64,000 bases of DNA from Talinum fruticosum (GCA_021018815.1 JAITYX010000011.1:8198501-8262500), one strand, 5' to 3'; shown: positions 23,801 to 35,661, counted from the stretch's first letter. Notes: generated from the letters alone by a model not told the origin. Made by a program: numbers and translations.

Positions 23801-26040
23801 AAGTATAGAAAAGTTAAGCAAATGGCCAATCCAATCCCTGGATGGAAGATACAGCAACTTCAAGAACTTGGACATCAATGTCCTAACACCAAACTTCACT
23901 GCCCATCGCTACGTACAAAATGAAATGCATGGGGTACACAACTAATGACCCATCACTATGTACATTAATAAAATGTGTATAACTCTCTTGCAAATTTTTA
24001 ATGTTATGATACCTTTAATCCTTGTCCAAGACGCCCAGCTAGGGCCAGAAGAAGAGTTGTCTTCCCAGAGCTTGGGGGACCTAAAAGCAGTGTCAACCTG
24101 AAACATTGAGGAAGGAAGGGTATCAATTGACTAAAAGTCAGTTCTTCACACTTCAATATTGACATTGTATAGGTAGAAGGTGTACCTGGAAGGTCTTATA
24201 ATGCCACTGACATCGTTTAAAATCGACAAGTTCATCCTTTTCCCATGTAGAATACCGCATTGTCTTAAGAAAGCCTTAGGGAGTTCATTTCAATAAGAAC
24301 TAGTCAGGAGATTGAAGGAAAACAGGTCAGCCCATGGCTAGACATAACAAAACTGTGGCTGAATTGGCCTACCTCACTCATATTAAAGATGAAATTGGGA
24401 ATTGTGGGCAATGCTCGGCTTCCAACATGAACAAAGGCATTCACCTTTAAATGCTCAAACCGGACCTCAACCCTTGGAAATTCCAAACCTACACTACAAA
24501 ACCACGATAAGAAAGAGACATGTACAAAAACAGAGGCTACCTTAAATGAAACTTACATGATGTGGTAGAATTAAAAGTAAAGATAAATCAAATATGATAC
24601 AGCATTTGGCCAAGTGAAAACAATCTTATTTCAGTATCCATAAGCTTTGGGATCAAGTGCACACCACTATTCTCTATATACAACTAAAATGCTAATAATT
24701 GCACATCTTTAGACCCAGTATCTATCGTGGACTGACAAGACTTCATGTCTCCCACCAAATAATACAGACAGGATGCAATGAACTATTAAGTTATCCGTCT
24801 AACAAGAGTTGTTCAGTATACCTCTCTGACGAAAGCAGCTTAGCTTATAGTATTTTACAAAAAAATAAAAAGAAAGTTGAATGAACTTCTTATAGATGTT
24901 TTTTCTATTTGTAACTCCCACTTTAGAGGTAAAACCGGCTCCCTCAAACCTGATAAATACAAGAACAAACATCCACTTTCATATTTCCTCATTAAACTGT
25001 TGCAATGGCAAGTTACATGAAAGCATTGCAATTTGACAACCATAACATGAACTGGCATTTGATCACCAGCGAAAAGAGTAGCCTACAATTTATAGATACT
25101 CGTAAACACAACAAGACAACACATTTTACTCCTAACTAAGGAATTGTAAACAAGTTTGTTTTTTTAAAGTGCAGATGACATCCTATCAAACTATTTAAAG
25201 AGTGAAAATCACCAAGAAGAAAACTAATAAAAAGATAGTTGACGTAGCATTATAGACCTCAACTTTCCAAAGCAACGACGAATGCGCAACAAAAGAAACA
25301 GAAGATAGTTTTGTAAGACATTATGCTTTACTGAAAGCAAAGAAAAATTTGGTCCCAAAAAATAGGCTAAGAAAATTACCCAGAACTTACTTTTCCAGCT
25401 GCTTCAGAATTAACTCCAATGTTCAAATATAAAAGTTATTACAAATGAACTATTTACTCCTCTACTGATACTGGGTTTGTGGAGATTCCCACATAGAACT
25501 AACTCTCTCAACCCCATATCTAAAACAAGAATTTTGAAGGTTTTTTTAAAAATAAAAAAGAAAAAACACACATCAATATACTTGCAATACTAAAAAAAGA
25601 AAAAACACTTGGAAGAATATGGAGATTGACAAGGTTTGGGAATGTGAAGACTAGGAGGGGTTCTAAAAAACAGAACAATGAAAAGATGAACTTTCTCAGA
25701 GGAATAAACACAAACAGTTGAGATCACTAAAGAGAAGAGCAGTAGCATAAAGCACTCACGCATCAAATCTGTGCCTCAGCCTCCGGAAAAAGAGCTCAGG
25801 ATCATCATTAACAGAAGCAACAAGGCGATCCAAGACAAGATTCCTGTCATCCTTTCCAAGCTTAGTGATGTTAACTTCAGAGAAATCCCCTGCAATGTTC
25901 TTCAGAATTGAAGTCCGGGCTTGGATGTAAGTGGGTGAACGCTTTAAAGCTGCCCATTTGAGAGCTTCTTCCTCTTCTTCTGCATGGTTTTGGGCTCTTG
26001 AGCTTGAATCTGCAAATGGGTTTTCTGAGTAATTCCACAT
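14813..26040 (-). CDS. ABCG32: Full-size ABCG (PDR) transporter, ABCG32/PEC1-type, with 2-3 frame lesions
   Basis: Plasma-membrane ABC transporter; known ABCG32 proteins export cutin precursors for the cuticle. Exons: 26040-25760, 24493-24373, 24274-24186, 24097-24013, 22886-22727, 22631-22555, 22466-22413, 21970-21880, 21779-21478, 21365-21084, 20662-20346, 20260-20100, 20020-19917, 19497-19338, 18744-18622, 18544-18453, 18358-18028, 17783-17493, 17292-17209, 17116-16983, 16895-16668, 16291-16120, 16029-15776 and 15085 (or 15083)-14813. All introns are GT..AG. NBD1: Walker [10 protein letters not shown] (170-178), signature ISGGQ (309-313), Walker B around MDEIS. NBD2: Walker [10 protein letters not shown] (865-873), signature-like LSTEQRKRL, Walker [10 protein letters not shown]. 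Two membrane domains follow the NBDs; C-terminus FNFQRR. The start [11 protein letters not shown] and motifs such as [12 protein letters not shown] and [14 protein letters not shown] match ABCG32 rather than other PDRs. One-base deletions lie near 18160 and 18077, and probably at the exon 23 donor (15774-15776). Confidence 0.9.
16357..16496 (-). mobile_element. tRNA-derived SINE in intron 21 of the ABCG gene
   Basis: In minus-strand orientation it starts with a pol III box A-like tggtctagtggtcaagac and a box B-like aagtttgatacgcc, continues through a short body (attatacaaccctatgtggc), and ends in an A-run at about 16370-16358. It is flanked by a 13-bp target duplication with one mismatch: gatggttctattt at 16344-16356 and gatggttcaattt at 16497-16509. 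It lies in an intron and does not touch exon 21 or 22. Confidence 0.82.
17843..17915. repeat. SINE-like remnant in intron 17
   Basis: The words gaagtccagatgtaagcag and ccttgctttgacaagtcgg resemble the conserved body of a widespread plant tRNA-SINE type. A related stretch, agatccaaatgtaggtagc, lies at about 39100. No A-tail or target duplication is visible, so it is an old fragment. Confidence 0.45.
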
Positions 26041-26062
26041 TGTTCACTAAGAAACAGAGAAG

Positions 26063-26099
<37 letters not shown>

Positions 26100-26290
26100 A
26101 ATGCAATTTGTAGGTGTTGAGGAGAGGTGAAGGTAGGAATAGAGAGAGGTGGGTTTCTCTCATGGGCTTTATTAGGAAGAGAAGAAGTTGGTTGTGTTAA
26201 GCTTCGTGCATTAATGTCACTTGGAACCACTACTTACAGAAACAGAGAGAAAGGGAGGGAGAGAGAGAGAGAGAGAGGCAGAGCTGTTAA
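26041..26290 (-). promoter_or_regulatory. ABCG 5' leader and proximal promoter with CT-rich tracts
   Basis: Upstream of the start codon the minus strand has a (CT)n tract (gagaga on plus, about 26068-26096) some 30-55 bases before the ATG, and a second at about 26255-26275. CT runs near the transcription start are common in plant leaders (Y-patch-like). No sure TATA box could be chosen, so the start site is not fixed. Confidence 0.5.
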
Positions 26291-26372
26291 GAGTTGGAAA
26301 GATTTGGTGCGACTTAAACACAGAGGCAGATTTTCAATTTGGATTCCTCTAAGAAACTCTTATTACCGGTAA

Positions 26373-26640
26373 ACAATTTTTCCCCCTCTCTTCCTTTTTT
26401 TTGCCCCTTTACTCAAATGCTACACCTACATCTATGTTTTAACTTTTAGATTACATGTGATTAGTGATACAAAACGTGAATAAAATATATAAGTTTCACA
26501 TATAAGTAAGTTACCATGTCATCAAAATGATAAGTTATAAGTTACAATATCTACAATTCGATAGTAGTATAGATAATTTGAATAGGGAAATGCAACATTT
26601 TAAAAGAGAATACAACTATATATATATATATATTTGCTAT
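26373..26640. other. Intergenic, nothing recognised
   Basis: AT-rich spacer upstream of the ABCG gene with a short (AT)n run at about 26618-26632. No motif was recognised. Confidence 0.45.
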
Positions 26641-26644
26641 ATTT

Positions 26645-26772
26645 GTGCATATGACCAATGAGCTATTGACCTAATAATTAAGATTAAGGTTCTAATTACA
26701 TTAGGTCTTAAGTTTGATCCTCTCTCCCTTCATTGTATTACAAGTATCCTTTATGACTTCTTTGGAAAAAAA
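26645..26772 (+). mobile_element. Probable tRNA-derived SINE
   Basis: Box A-like ttgacctaataattaag at about 26665 and box B-like cttaagtttgatcc at about 26706, a T-rich body and a short A-run at about 26765-26772. Flanks atatttgctatatttg and acatttgtttatatt are similar and may be a decayed target duplication. It shares its architecture with the intron 21 SINE. Confidence 0.55.
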
Positions 26773-26916
26773 TGACATTTGTTTATATTGGTTAACTCGT
26801 GTACTAATTTAAACATAGTAAGCAAGTGCATATATTCGACAAACTCGCATATATTGGTCATTGTTGGCTATGCATTCTCACTATGTGATCCTGACTTATA
26901 GTGGCTTATTAAAAGT

Positions 26917-27407
26917 TGTTATTATTAGGGTCGGATTCAATATGCAACAAAACGAAAAAATAATTCAATTTGGGATGTGGAAAAGTTGATAAATTAACAA
27001 ACAATGGGTAAGGCGATGGGTATAGATTTTACGTGAAAAATCCAAATTGAAAAAACCACGGACGGCAACAATACAATCCATTACGATACGATGAGTGAGT
27101 AGAAAGTACGATCTCCATAACGATAAGTTTTGTAAGATCAAAGTAAAGAGAAAAAAGCTCTCAAAGACTCTCTCAATTTAGGTACGTGGAATAGAAAAGA
27201 ATAACCCTGGGCTGCGTCGAGAAGCACAAATTGGTTATGTTATGCACCATAAGCCACACCTAACTAGTTAAAATAATCTAGTATATATAGAAAATCTCTA
27301 AGAAACCCTAGAAGGTTTTCTAGTCGCAGATCACATGCTTAGAGTCCCGGATGAAATCTTTCACAAAAAGGAAATTTTCATAATGAAATTTGGGAAAAAG
27401 CCCAACA
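26917..27407 (-). repeat. 3' LTR of copia element A
   Basis: 491 bp, TG..CA ends in element orientation (starts tgttgggc, ends ataaca). It is the longest of the three LTR copies here and contains the stretch (about 27240-27350) missing from the LTR at 29320. Confidence 0.75.
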
Positions 27408-27610
27408 AACTCCACCTAGGATCGAATTCCATGTAGGTACACCATCTCCAAAGGAACCCCAAAAGGTAATCATACCATTCGATGGAAGAATTAACATCCC
27501 ATATGCTTGAATTTAAACTTGCTTCGGTTAAGATCCGAACTTGGTTTAATAACTGGATCCGACAAACCCCGATAGAATCTGAATCGATTAAAACCCGACT
27601 CGGTACCACT

Positions 27611-27965
27611 TGTTATGGTCGGATTCGATATACAATGAAGCTGAAAAGGGTAATAAGATTTGGGATGTAGGGAAGTTGATAAAGCAACAAATAATAGATG
27701 AGGTATTGGACACATAAATTTTACGTGGAAAACCCAAATTTGGGAAAAATCACGAGCGGAAACAATATAATCCACTATAATATGATCAATGAGTACAAGG
27801 TACGATCTTTAGGATGATGAGTTATGTAAGATCAAAGTAAAGAGAAAAAATATCAAAGACTCTCTCAATCTAGGCACGTAGAATAAAAAAGAATAACCCT
27901 AGGTAGTGCCAAGAGGCACATATGGTTATGCCATGCGTCACAGAGCCACACTCAATAATTTCCAC
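27611..27965 (-). repeat. 5' LTR of copia element A, truncated
   Basis: It matches 26917 to about 27265 along its length. Near 27965 the match stops, and pol-region sequence of the neighbouring element B begins. The first ~130 bp of the LTR (U3 side) are lost. Confidence 0.7.
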
Positions 27966-29281
27966 ATTAGACCAAAAGCCATAAAGTAGTCAACACCGTC
28001 ATGAGGACCCCGAAGGGTAGAGCATCATAGGGTGTAGCCCCAAAGGGCAATCAAGCAGTAGAAATATGAGCTAAGTCCAAGAGAAACTTGAACCTAGTAG
28101 TGGTAGGATGAAATTTGGAGCATGGAATAGTAGTACCTTGTAATGTATAGAGGTTGTCACGCCTCATTCCTCATACCTTTCAATACGACTCGAGTGCCCT
28201 TTGAAACTTACATAACTCCATCTTGAGATGAATACTTGCACCCTTTAGATTCTAGGGTGCCTAAAGAGATGAGATTGCAATTTAAGTCGGAACGTGACAA
28301 ACTTTAGTTAAAGTTCTCACAACAACATCATAAGCTCGGATTTGAACTATACCGATTCCAACAACATTGCATTGGGTACCATTCCCCATATGAATCACAA
28401 CAAAATTAATAGAATCATACGTAGAATCTAGAACCCAATTAGAGGTACCCTCCTTTTCAGTAGAGGTGGCAAATAAGACATTACCTGTCGGACTCATCAT
28501 CAATAAAAGTAAAGGCAACTTGAGCAGTTTCTTGAGATTATTTTTCAACTTTCTGTTTTTCTTCTTTTTTAACTTATTTTTCAGTTTGTAGCATTCAGAT
28601 ATATTATGCCCCTTTTTCTTATCGTACTTGCATTTATTGTTAGAATTATAACTTTTAACCTTTATTTAACCCCTCTTTCCTTATCTAATATACAAGCCTT
28701 CATCTTTTTTAGGACACACTTTAAGATCAAACTTTTCTTTAAACAAGAGATTTGCCTTAACATCCTCAAATAATATATTATCGAATTACTATACAAAAGG
28801 ATTTCTGTAAAGTACCTATAGGTGGAGGGCAAAGAGACAACCAACAATATTCCCCTATCTTCATCGCTAATTTCAACTTCCATATTTTTCTAGATCAATA
28901 ATAATAATATTAAACTCATCAAGATGAGTTTGAATAGGAGTACCTCAGCCATCCGGAATATGTATAACCGTTTTTGAGGCGAATTTTGTTAGCGAGGCTT
29001 TTGATCATATACCGCTCCTCCAACTTTAGCCAAAGATCTGCAGTTATTTCACCTTGGATAACCTCGTGTAAACCGAAGGTTTGAGACATAGTTGAATAGA
29101 TGTCAATGCCCTGTCATCAAGTTCTTCCCATTGTTCATCGCTTATTGAAGCAAGCTTGTTTCCAGTTAAAGACTTCTTTAATCCATTAGCAATAAGAATG
29201 GTCCTCATCCTGGACTTTCCGGATGGAGAAATTGATCTTACCATCAAATTTCTTAATATTGAATTTAGTAGAAGTAGACAT
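27966..29281 (-). pseudogene. copia gag-protease-preintegrase remnant
   Basis: ATG at 29281 (MSTSTKFNIKKFDGKINFS) opens a typical copia gag. A frame change leads to SISDEQWEELDDRAL. The zinc knuckle near 28600 reads CKYDKKKGHNISEC, so its second Cys is Asp. The protease start near 28440 reads WVLDSTYDS, where DSG is changed. HMGNGTQCNVVGIG and VRTLTKVCHVP follow, then NLISLGTLESKG, which is the GAG-pre-integrase region, to about 27970. Several stops and shifts are present, so it is inactive. Confidence 0.82.
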
Positions 29282-29305
29282 CCTAAAACTAGATCCGAAC
29301 TTAAG

Positions 29306-29317
29306 GCTCTCATACCA
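29306..29317 (-). other. Primer-binding site, initiator tRNA-Met type
   Basis: In element orientation the 5' LTR ends ctctaaca and is followed by ag and tggtatgagagc. This matches the usual plant copia site tggtatcagagc at 11 of 12 bases. It fixes both the orientation and the inner border of the LTR. Confidence 0.82.
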
Positions 29318-29319
29318 CT

Positions 29320-29647
29320 TGTTAGAGTCGGATTCAATATGCAGCGAAAGCAAAAAGTAATTCGATTTGGAATGTGGGGAAGTTGATAAATCAACAAATA
29401 ATAGGTAAGTTGATGGGTATAGATTTTACGTGGAAAACCAAATTGAAAAAAATTACATTCGGCAACAATATAATCCACTATGATACAAAGAGTGAGTACA
29501 AGATATGATCTTCAGGATGATGAGTTTTGTAAGATTAAAGTAAAAAGAAAAAATATATCAAAGACTCTTTTAATTTAGGTACGTGAAATCTTTCACATAA
29601 AAGAAAGATAATATTTTCCGTAATGAACTTTGGGACAAAATCCAACA
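29320..29647 (-). repeat. 5' LTR of copia element B
   Basis: 328 bp with TG..CA ends (tgttggattttg to ctctaaca in element orientation). Compared with the LTR at 26917 it lacks about 150 bp in the middle. Confidence 0.8.
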
Positions 29648-30144
29648 ATTATTTTGTATTTTGCATTCCCTATCTATTTATTTTTTAAAAAAATCAAATT
29701 TCTCAATGTGCAATCATCAAATGAAGAAGCATATTGTTTTTTTTTTTTTTTTGTGCAAAAGTATTTTATTTTTCTGAAACTTCTTCATTCAAATTCTGGC
29801 CCCTAAACCCTCTTCGTTAGGGTGATGGTGCTTATGTGTGGCTGAAAATTAGGTCATCTTTTCGAGCTAACATGGTACTTCATATTGTAAAGTGTCGCAT
29901 TGCATTCATGATTGTTGTCCAATTAGAGCTGTGAATTGTCTCTCTTTATTCCTATATTTTTCCATCTTGTTTTTTTAGGGTAAACTTCATCTATATGGTA
30001 CTCAATGACTATTGATATTGAGTTCAATAAGATTATTCGGCCTATCGCTATAAAGTCATTAGAAAACATGGCAGAGAATCGAGGGGCCTGACAGTGGGTG
30101 TTTTGTTTATGTTGTCAATTAGAGTTCCAAAATCCTGAAATGTA
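29648..30144. other. Intergenic, nothing recognised
   Basis: AT-rich with a T-run of about 16 at 29738-29753. No gene or repeat end was recognised. Confidence 0.45.
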
Positions 30145-30370
30145 GACATTTACTACTTTAGGATATCAAAAAATTGAAAAAATACTCTCACATCTCGTAA
30201 ATAATAAATTAGTATTCTAAGATATGATTTTTTTAATAGTTTACTGCCCTATTTTGAAAATTTTTAGGGTAGTAAATTATTAAAAGAATCATACTTTAAG
30301 ATATTAATTTATTATTTACGATACGTAAGGCACTTTTTTTATCTTTTATCAATACCACAGGTAATAAAAT
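30145..30370. repeat. Foldback (long inverted repeat) element
   Basis: Two arms of roughly 100 nt face each other around a short centre at about 30253-30268. The left arm word cgtaaataataaatta at about 30195 pairs with taatttattatttacg at about 30304. The ends ttactgcccta and agggtagtaaa meet at the centre. No coding content. It looks like a foldback-type MITE able to form a hairpin. Confidence 0.75.
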
Positions 30371-30689
30371 GTTAATAACTCTAAAATCATAATAATGACA
30401 AGGAAGATTGTGGTAATTGCCAAATAATAGGCTTTCTCTATCTTCCTTCTATTTTGGTCATTTTTCTCCCAACTTTTTGGGGTAAGTATGCTTTGTTTTA
30501 TTTACTAAGAGCATTTGGACAATATATATTGAATCCCAAAAGAGATTAAAACTTGTTTAATTAATCGCAACTACCCAATTCTTAGATTATAATAATAGAA
30601 CTATTCTACGAAGCCACAAAAGTTTATCAATTAATTTTTGCAAACCTTGTTATAAACACAAGTCCTTGTTTTTTAATCAACATAAAAAT

Positions 30690-31000
30690 AATTATCGTCG
30701 GTTTAAAATGACTCGTTAAAATCAATTGTTATATATCTTGTAGTTGAAATGAATATAAATGAGTTTAAATGAGTTGAAATGATCAACTGTTACCGCTGTT
30801 ATGAACTAAAATAAGTTGAATTAAGCTGAAATGGTTAGTTATTATAAGTGAAATGAGATGAGATGGGTTGAAATGGAGTTGAAACGATTAGTCTGTCATA
30901 GTTAAAATGATTAGTTATTATAATTTAAACGAATTGAAAATAGCTTAAATGAAATGAAAATTATCATAAATAAAGGTATAAACGTCATTTCGAACATACA
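30690..31000. repeat. Degenerate Tourist-like repeat
   Basis: Made of gagttgaaatga / gttattataag words, ending near atttcgaacata. The same words build the elements at 42790, 46566 and, reversed, 47300. Ends are not sharp. Confidence 0.45.
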
Positions 31001-31193
31001 CATGTGTGTATTAATCGGACGTCACTATCGTAGTCTTTGATTAAAAAATTTCTCTTTGGAAACTAGTCTTTCTTTTTGTTTCCGCTTTTCTTCTTCTTCC
31101 TTTTGCAAAATATATTAATTAATTAAAAATTATTTTGGGTTCGATCTAATCCTATAAATCTTCCCTTCCTACTCAAAACTATGTTTATCATAT

Positions 31194-32330
31194 TGTAGAC
31201 ACCTAAACAAAAAGTGTCTATCATTTTCTATTTATTTATTTCTGTCAGCTCGGAGATGAAAACTCGGTCTCATTTGCATGCTCTGGTCAACATCGGACTA
31301 AAGTAGAGACAATCCACATTCTAGCCCACAAAAAGCCAACCAGTGCAAAAATAAATTGTCCAAAAATAGCAACTTTCCAAAATTAGAAATTTTCTAAAAA
31401 TAGAAAGTTCTCTAGGTCAACGTCGGCCCCTCTTTTTCTTTCCAGCTATTCGAAATCAAGTTCTGGCTCTCAAGCCTAGTCCCAAACCGGTGCTAGTCCC
31501 AAGCCTCGCTAAACGCAATGTTTTTTTCCTTTTTCAACGGTCAAATGCAACACGGTTTCCTAGACCACGAAACACGGTCGTTTCATCTCGCACGAGCCCA
31601 TGACCCCTCCCGAACGACGTTGTTTTGGGCTGGCTCGGTTTCCAGCTTCTTGTTTTATCCTCTTTCGAAAATTTGAGACCCTGTTCTATTTTTTATCGGC
31701 GGCTAAAAGTGATTTTTAGGGTTTTCTAAACCATAAAAATTCCTATAAATAGAGGGCTCCCCTCCCTCATTTCTCACACCATTCTTCAGCTGGAAAATCA
31801 CCCCACAAGCTACTAAAACTCTCTCCCTGTCTCCTCTCTACACTCTCTCCCATTCCCTCTCAAAATCCCTTTTCTAAACCACGAAAGGACCTTCTTTTGC
31901 CTTTTTGCTTACCATCGTCCTACCGTAACTCTGTCGAAATCCGACAAAGATTCAAGCTAGCAAGTGGGTCAACCCGAGGGCACGCTTCCACCATCCCGGA
32001 GTTTTGTTCAGTATCTTATTTAATTTCAGCTCTTTTATCGCTTTTTGTATTGTGGATTAAAGATGCAATCGATTTACTTTCCTCCTCGCCCGATGTAATT
32101 TTCTTTATCACTTTTCTTTCTTTATCTCTTTTTTTATTACTTTCATTTAATTGCTTTATTTACTACTTTAAATTATGTTTTTGTTTGCCTTTATTTTCCA
32201 TATATTTTATGTTGATTGCTTGTCTTTCTTAACACGATTTAAACTCGCATTTTCAATTCGTAGAGGCAATATTTTGACAAGCGGAATAAAGAGTGTCCCT
32301 ATTTGTTTCATACATTCACTCCCTAACACC
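31194..32330 (+). repeat. Possible solo LTR of a gypsy-type element
   Basis: Opens tgtagacacctaaac. It has a promoter-like cctataaatagaggg at about 31753, followed by a CT-rich leader (31765-31860) as in plant LTRs. The right border is uncertain, and no matching LTR or target duplication was found. It could also be a dead host promoter with a leader exon, since I see no gene downstream. Confidence is limited. Confidence 0.4.
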
Positions 32331-33384
32331 GATCATTGCTTTAACACCGATTGAGTCCTTTTTAAAATATTTTTTGATTTTGAGTCTTTGTACCAAATTT
32401 AGAAAAATGCTTTCTTTTTATTTTTGTTAGTTTTTATTTTCAAAACTAACCGACAACTCCCCTTTTCAATCTTTTTCACTCTTAATTGCATCTTGGTTTT
32501 CTTAAATAGAAACTGGTAAAAATGGTGAAATAACTTTCAGTCCAAGCTATTTGACCAAGATTACCTCGGCAGTCCCTGCCCCAAGTTGCTAGCTGGGCTT
32601 AGCTCCTGGTCCATACTGTTTTGACTTCCTAACCCAGTTGGAGGTAGTATCCCTGTTTTTTCCTTTCTATCTAATGAAACATCCCTAGACTTCTAAATTT
32701 AATTTCAGAAATAAAATAATTTCTTAAAATCACCAATCAATCCCTTCTTAAAAATCTCTTTCAAAAGTTTTATCGTTTGCTTGATTAATAATTATAAAAA
32801 GAATTTAATAAATAAAAAACTGAAACTTTAGTTTTATATCAGCAACCACAAAAAGAATATATATATATATATTGTGTGTGTGCGCGGTAGTACTAATACT
32901 AATAGTTGATGAACTTCAATATGGACATCGATCAGTTTGTCTCTCAAATTTAATGCTACAGCCTCCATATTAGTTTCAAAAAAATATTTCTAATTAAAGA
33001 ACAAGGATGAATCTCACTTAGAGATAAAGGTACTAATTTTTTGAAACCTTTTTTTTTATATATACCGAGTTAGTATAATGTGAGAAGATGGAGGTTCAAT
33101 CTCCCCCCGCAACAAACAAAAAAATTAACATAAATTTTTACTTGCATAACTCATATTCTTCAAGTCCAAAAAGTATCATTGGAGATAAAAGCGTATCAAC
33201 CTCAAATAAAAATAGAAGATACAAAGCAAAAGCTGTTGAAGATCTATACTGAGGTAGAAGATCAAATGCATTTAGGTTCAATGTCTAGGGTTAATTCTAA
33301 AGCATGCGTCCGTGTGGTGTGTGTGCCTGCGTGTGCGTATATGTTTGTGCATGTGTAGGGAAGGATAAAAGTTCAATCAGAGAG
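32331..33384. other. Intergenic with a possible SINE head
   Basis: About 33062-33125 has box A-like ccgagttagtataatg and box B-like gaggttcaatctcc, suggesting a tRNA-SINE head. A GT-rich run lies at about 33312-33356, and a short (AT)n then tgtgtgtg at 32856-32882. No gene was recognised. Confidence 0.4.
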
Positions 33385-34280
33385 GATAATCACCCTAGAG
33401 GGGGATTAATAGGGTGTTGAAGGAAAATAGCCGAAATTTGAAATTCAAAACCGAATTAACTACTCAAACAAAGAAACTGATTCTAGAGCGACTCAAAAAT
33501 GAAAAGAAGTTCAAGTAAGGAAACCTTCCTGAGGTAGAAAACCTTGGACAGTGATAATCTAACCACCAAATCAAAATTCACTATCTCGAATCTTCAAATA
33601 CAAAGATAATGACTACCCTTCCCTTGGACAAATCTATTACAAGTTTTTTCCTATGCTTAGAAAGTCTCTTATTTGACTAGTACTTCCGAGTTGAGATTCT
33701 CTTACCAACTTAGGACAATTGAGTTGAAGTTACATTATCAACTTAGATAAAGGAAAACTAGAAAAGTTTTTGCAAGTAAAGAGAGTGTTTACGAGACTTT
33801 TCTCACGTAAAGTTACAACTCGGAAAATAGGAGATTACAATTGGGAGTGATAAGCTAGACCTATGAATGAATTATTTCAAGTATAAAAATTCGTCATTGA
33901 GAGTCTTGTATCAAGACTTCTATTTATAGTCTCGCTTTCAAAAAAAGTTGTTGAGTCTTTAGTTGGAAGAATTGGGTCAACTAATCATTGTAACGGATAG
34001 TCTAAAGACTCGGTTCCGGATCATATTTGAATTGGCTATTGAGTCTAGGTCCTAACTTCCAAAAACTGTTCTACCAACTCCAAGAGTCTGAAAAATCAAG
34101 TAGAAAAACTCGTTAGACTCAAAAATGAGAAATTATCCAAAACTACAACAAACAAGCATGTCGACTTAGTTTGAGTTGTTTCGTAATTTCCAACTTTTCT
34201 GTCTGTAGATCTTCAACGGTTGTTAAGCCTTTGTTTTTAATTTTCTTTGAGATAATTCATCTTCATAAAACCTGCAAAAA
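33385..34280. repeat. Unclassified repeat, LTR-like text
   Basis: Starts near atcaccctagaggggg followed by attaatagggtg, a phrase I associate with dispersed plant LTR sequences. It runs as moderately complex non-coding DNA to about cctgcaaaaacaaattag. No TG..CA border pair, primer-binding site or coding region could be shown. Confidence 0.3.
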
Positions 34281-35661
34281 CAAATTAGATAAATGGTTAT
34301 CAAAGTATATAGATACTTTGGTCCATAGTTAGATTTGGATTAAAGAATTTAAATCTCAGTTATTCTTAATTTATTAATCTGGATTTTTTACGTCTAATAT
34401 TCAATGTGTTCATATTCCAAATATGTCTAAACTCAAATAATAAGTTTAACCTTGATGAGTGCATGAGTTATTTAGATATTTTTCAGTTTTTTGCTACATT
34501 ACATATTTACGAGTGTAATGAATCAGCTTGATTAGAACTAATACGATTAATTCTAGTTCATGTGATGAAGCTTGCCATATTTAAAGTGATGTTTTAAGTG
34601 TGAAATTATTTTGACAAACATTGTGTCCGAGTCATACTGAGTGGGTCAATTTCTTACTAAGTAGCTCAGTTAGACTCATTTAATAAGACTGCGTCGGCTT
34701 TTACTTTTAAAGTAGAACTAAGTCTAAGACTCGTTATAAGTAATCTTTTAGGATATAAGTCTTTGATCATCTTATATATGTCATATCAAATTAATTAATG
34801 TTATAACCAATTACTTTAATTTGTGAATTTCTTTTAGCATACTTATTGGTTAATCCTAGATTTAGATGAATATACTTAAATTAAAATCAAGTAAATGGTT
34901 AGTTAATCATACCTGAGTCTTCAAAGGGTGAGGGTTCAAGTGAACCTTACCCTTTAGGTGAGCTCATTAGATTTAGGTGAGCTCAACATATCCCAACCTG
35001 TCAAATATTCATCTAATGAAAAAGCAGTACCCATATTGATGTATATTCTTACAATGTATTTGCAGTTGTTCAGCTCATCATCACAAGCACAGCTTGTTTG
35101 TAGTTTTTCGTTCATCATCACACGCAATTTGCAGTTTTGTCATCACAATTTATAACTACAATTTATAACTCCATTCTTATAATTCTTATAATGTATTTGT
35201 AGTTTTGTCATCAACAACAATAAGCGGATAAGATTCGCCCGAAAAATAATAAAAGAGATTAATAGAAAACCAAAGATATTCGAGGTAGAACAAATGAATT
35301 GAAGATTTAAGACACCGTTCCTCAAGACACACAAAAAAGGAAACTACAAGAAATTACATTCACAAAATGAGAGATAAACACCCAAAATAATCGGTTATAG
35401 AGAGATATATAAACCCGAGAAACAATCCAGCCTAACTTATGCATATGGATTTGAGGCTTAGATACATGTGTCCAATTCTTCTACATAAAAGTTTTGATGG
35501 TAAAATAATGTGAGTTAACCTCAATAACATGCCCAATTGAAGGGTTTTCCCAAATACTCAACCTCCTTTTGCACAACCCCTCCACAATTACTCGCTGTGG
35601 GAATTCCTTCAACCGCAACTAACCAAGTGCAATAAAACCCAAAGACAAACCATTCTTGGGG
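34281..35661. other. Intergenic, nothing recognised
   Basis: AT-rich. A small local duplication of tcatcatcacaagcacagc-like words lies at about 35070-35150, and attcttataatgtatttg occurs twice around 35040-35200. No gene recognised. Confidence 0.4.

Larger units (their letters stand above)
26917..27965 (-). mobile_element. Internally deleted Ty1/copia-like element (element A)
   Basis: Minus-strand two-LTR element. The 3' LTR is 26917-27407 and the 5' LTR is 27611 to about 27965, cut short. The internal part is only 203 bp. It still shows a primer-binding-like word after the 5' LTR (agtggtaccgag in element orientation, near the initiator tRNA-Met type), a vestige of the gag start, and a purine-rich tract aggtggagtt beside the 3' LTR. 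No protein-coding capacity remains. Confidence 0.75.
27966..29647 (-). mobile_element. Ty1/copia element B, 5' half
   Basis: Minus-strand element with 5' LTR (29320-29647), primer-binding site, gag start, zinc knuckle and the protease/GAG-pre-integrase region. The integrase, RT and 3' LTR are missing, because the element stops where it meets the LTR of element A. The LTRs of A and B are clearly of one family. Confidence 0.8.
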
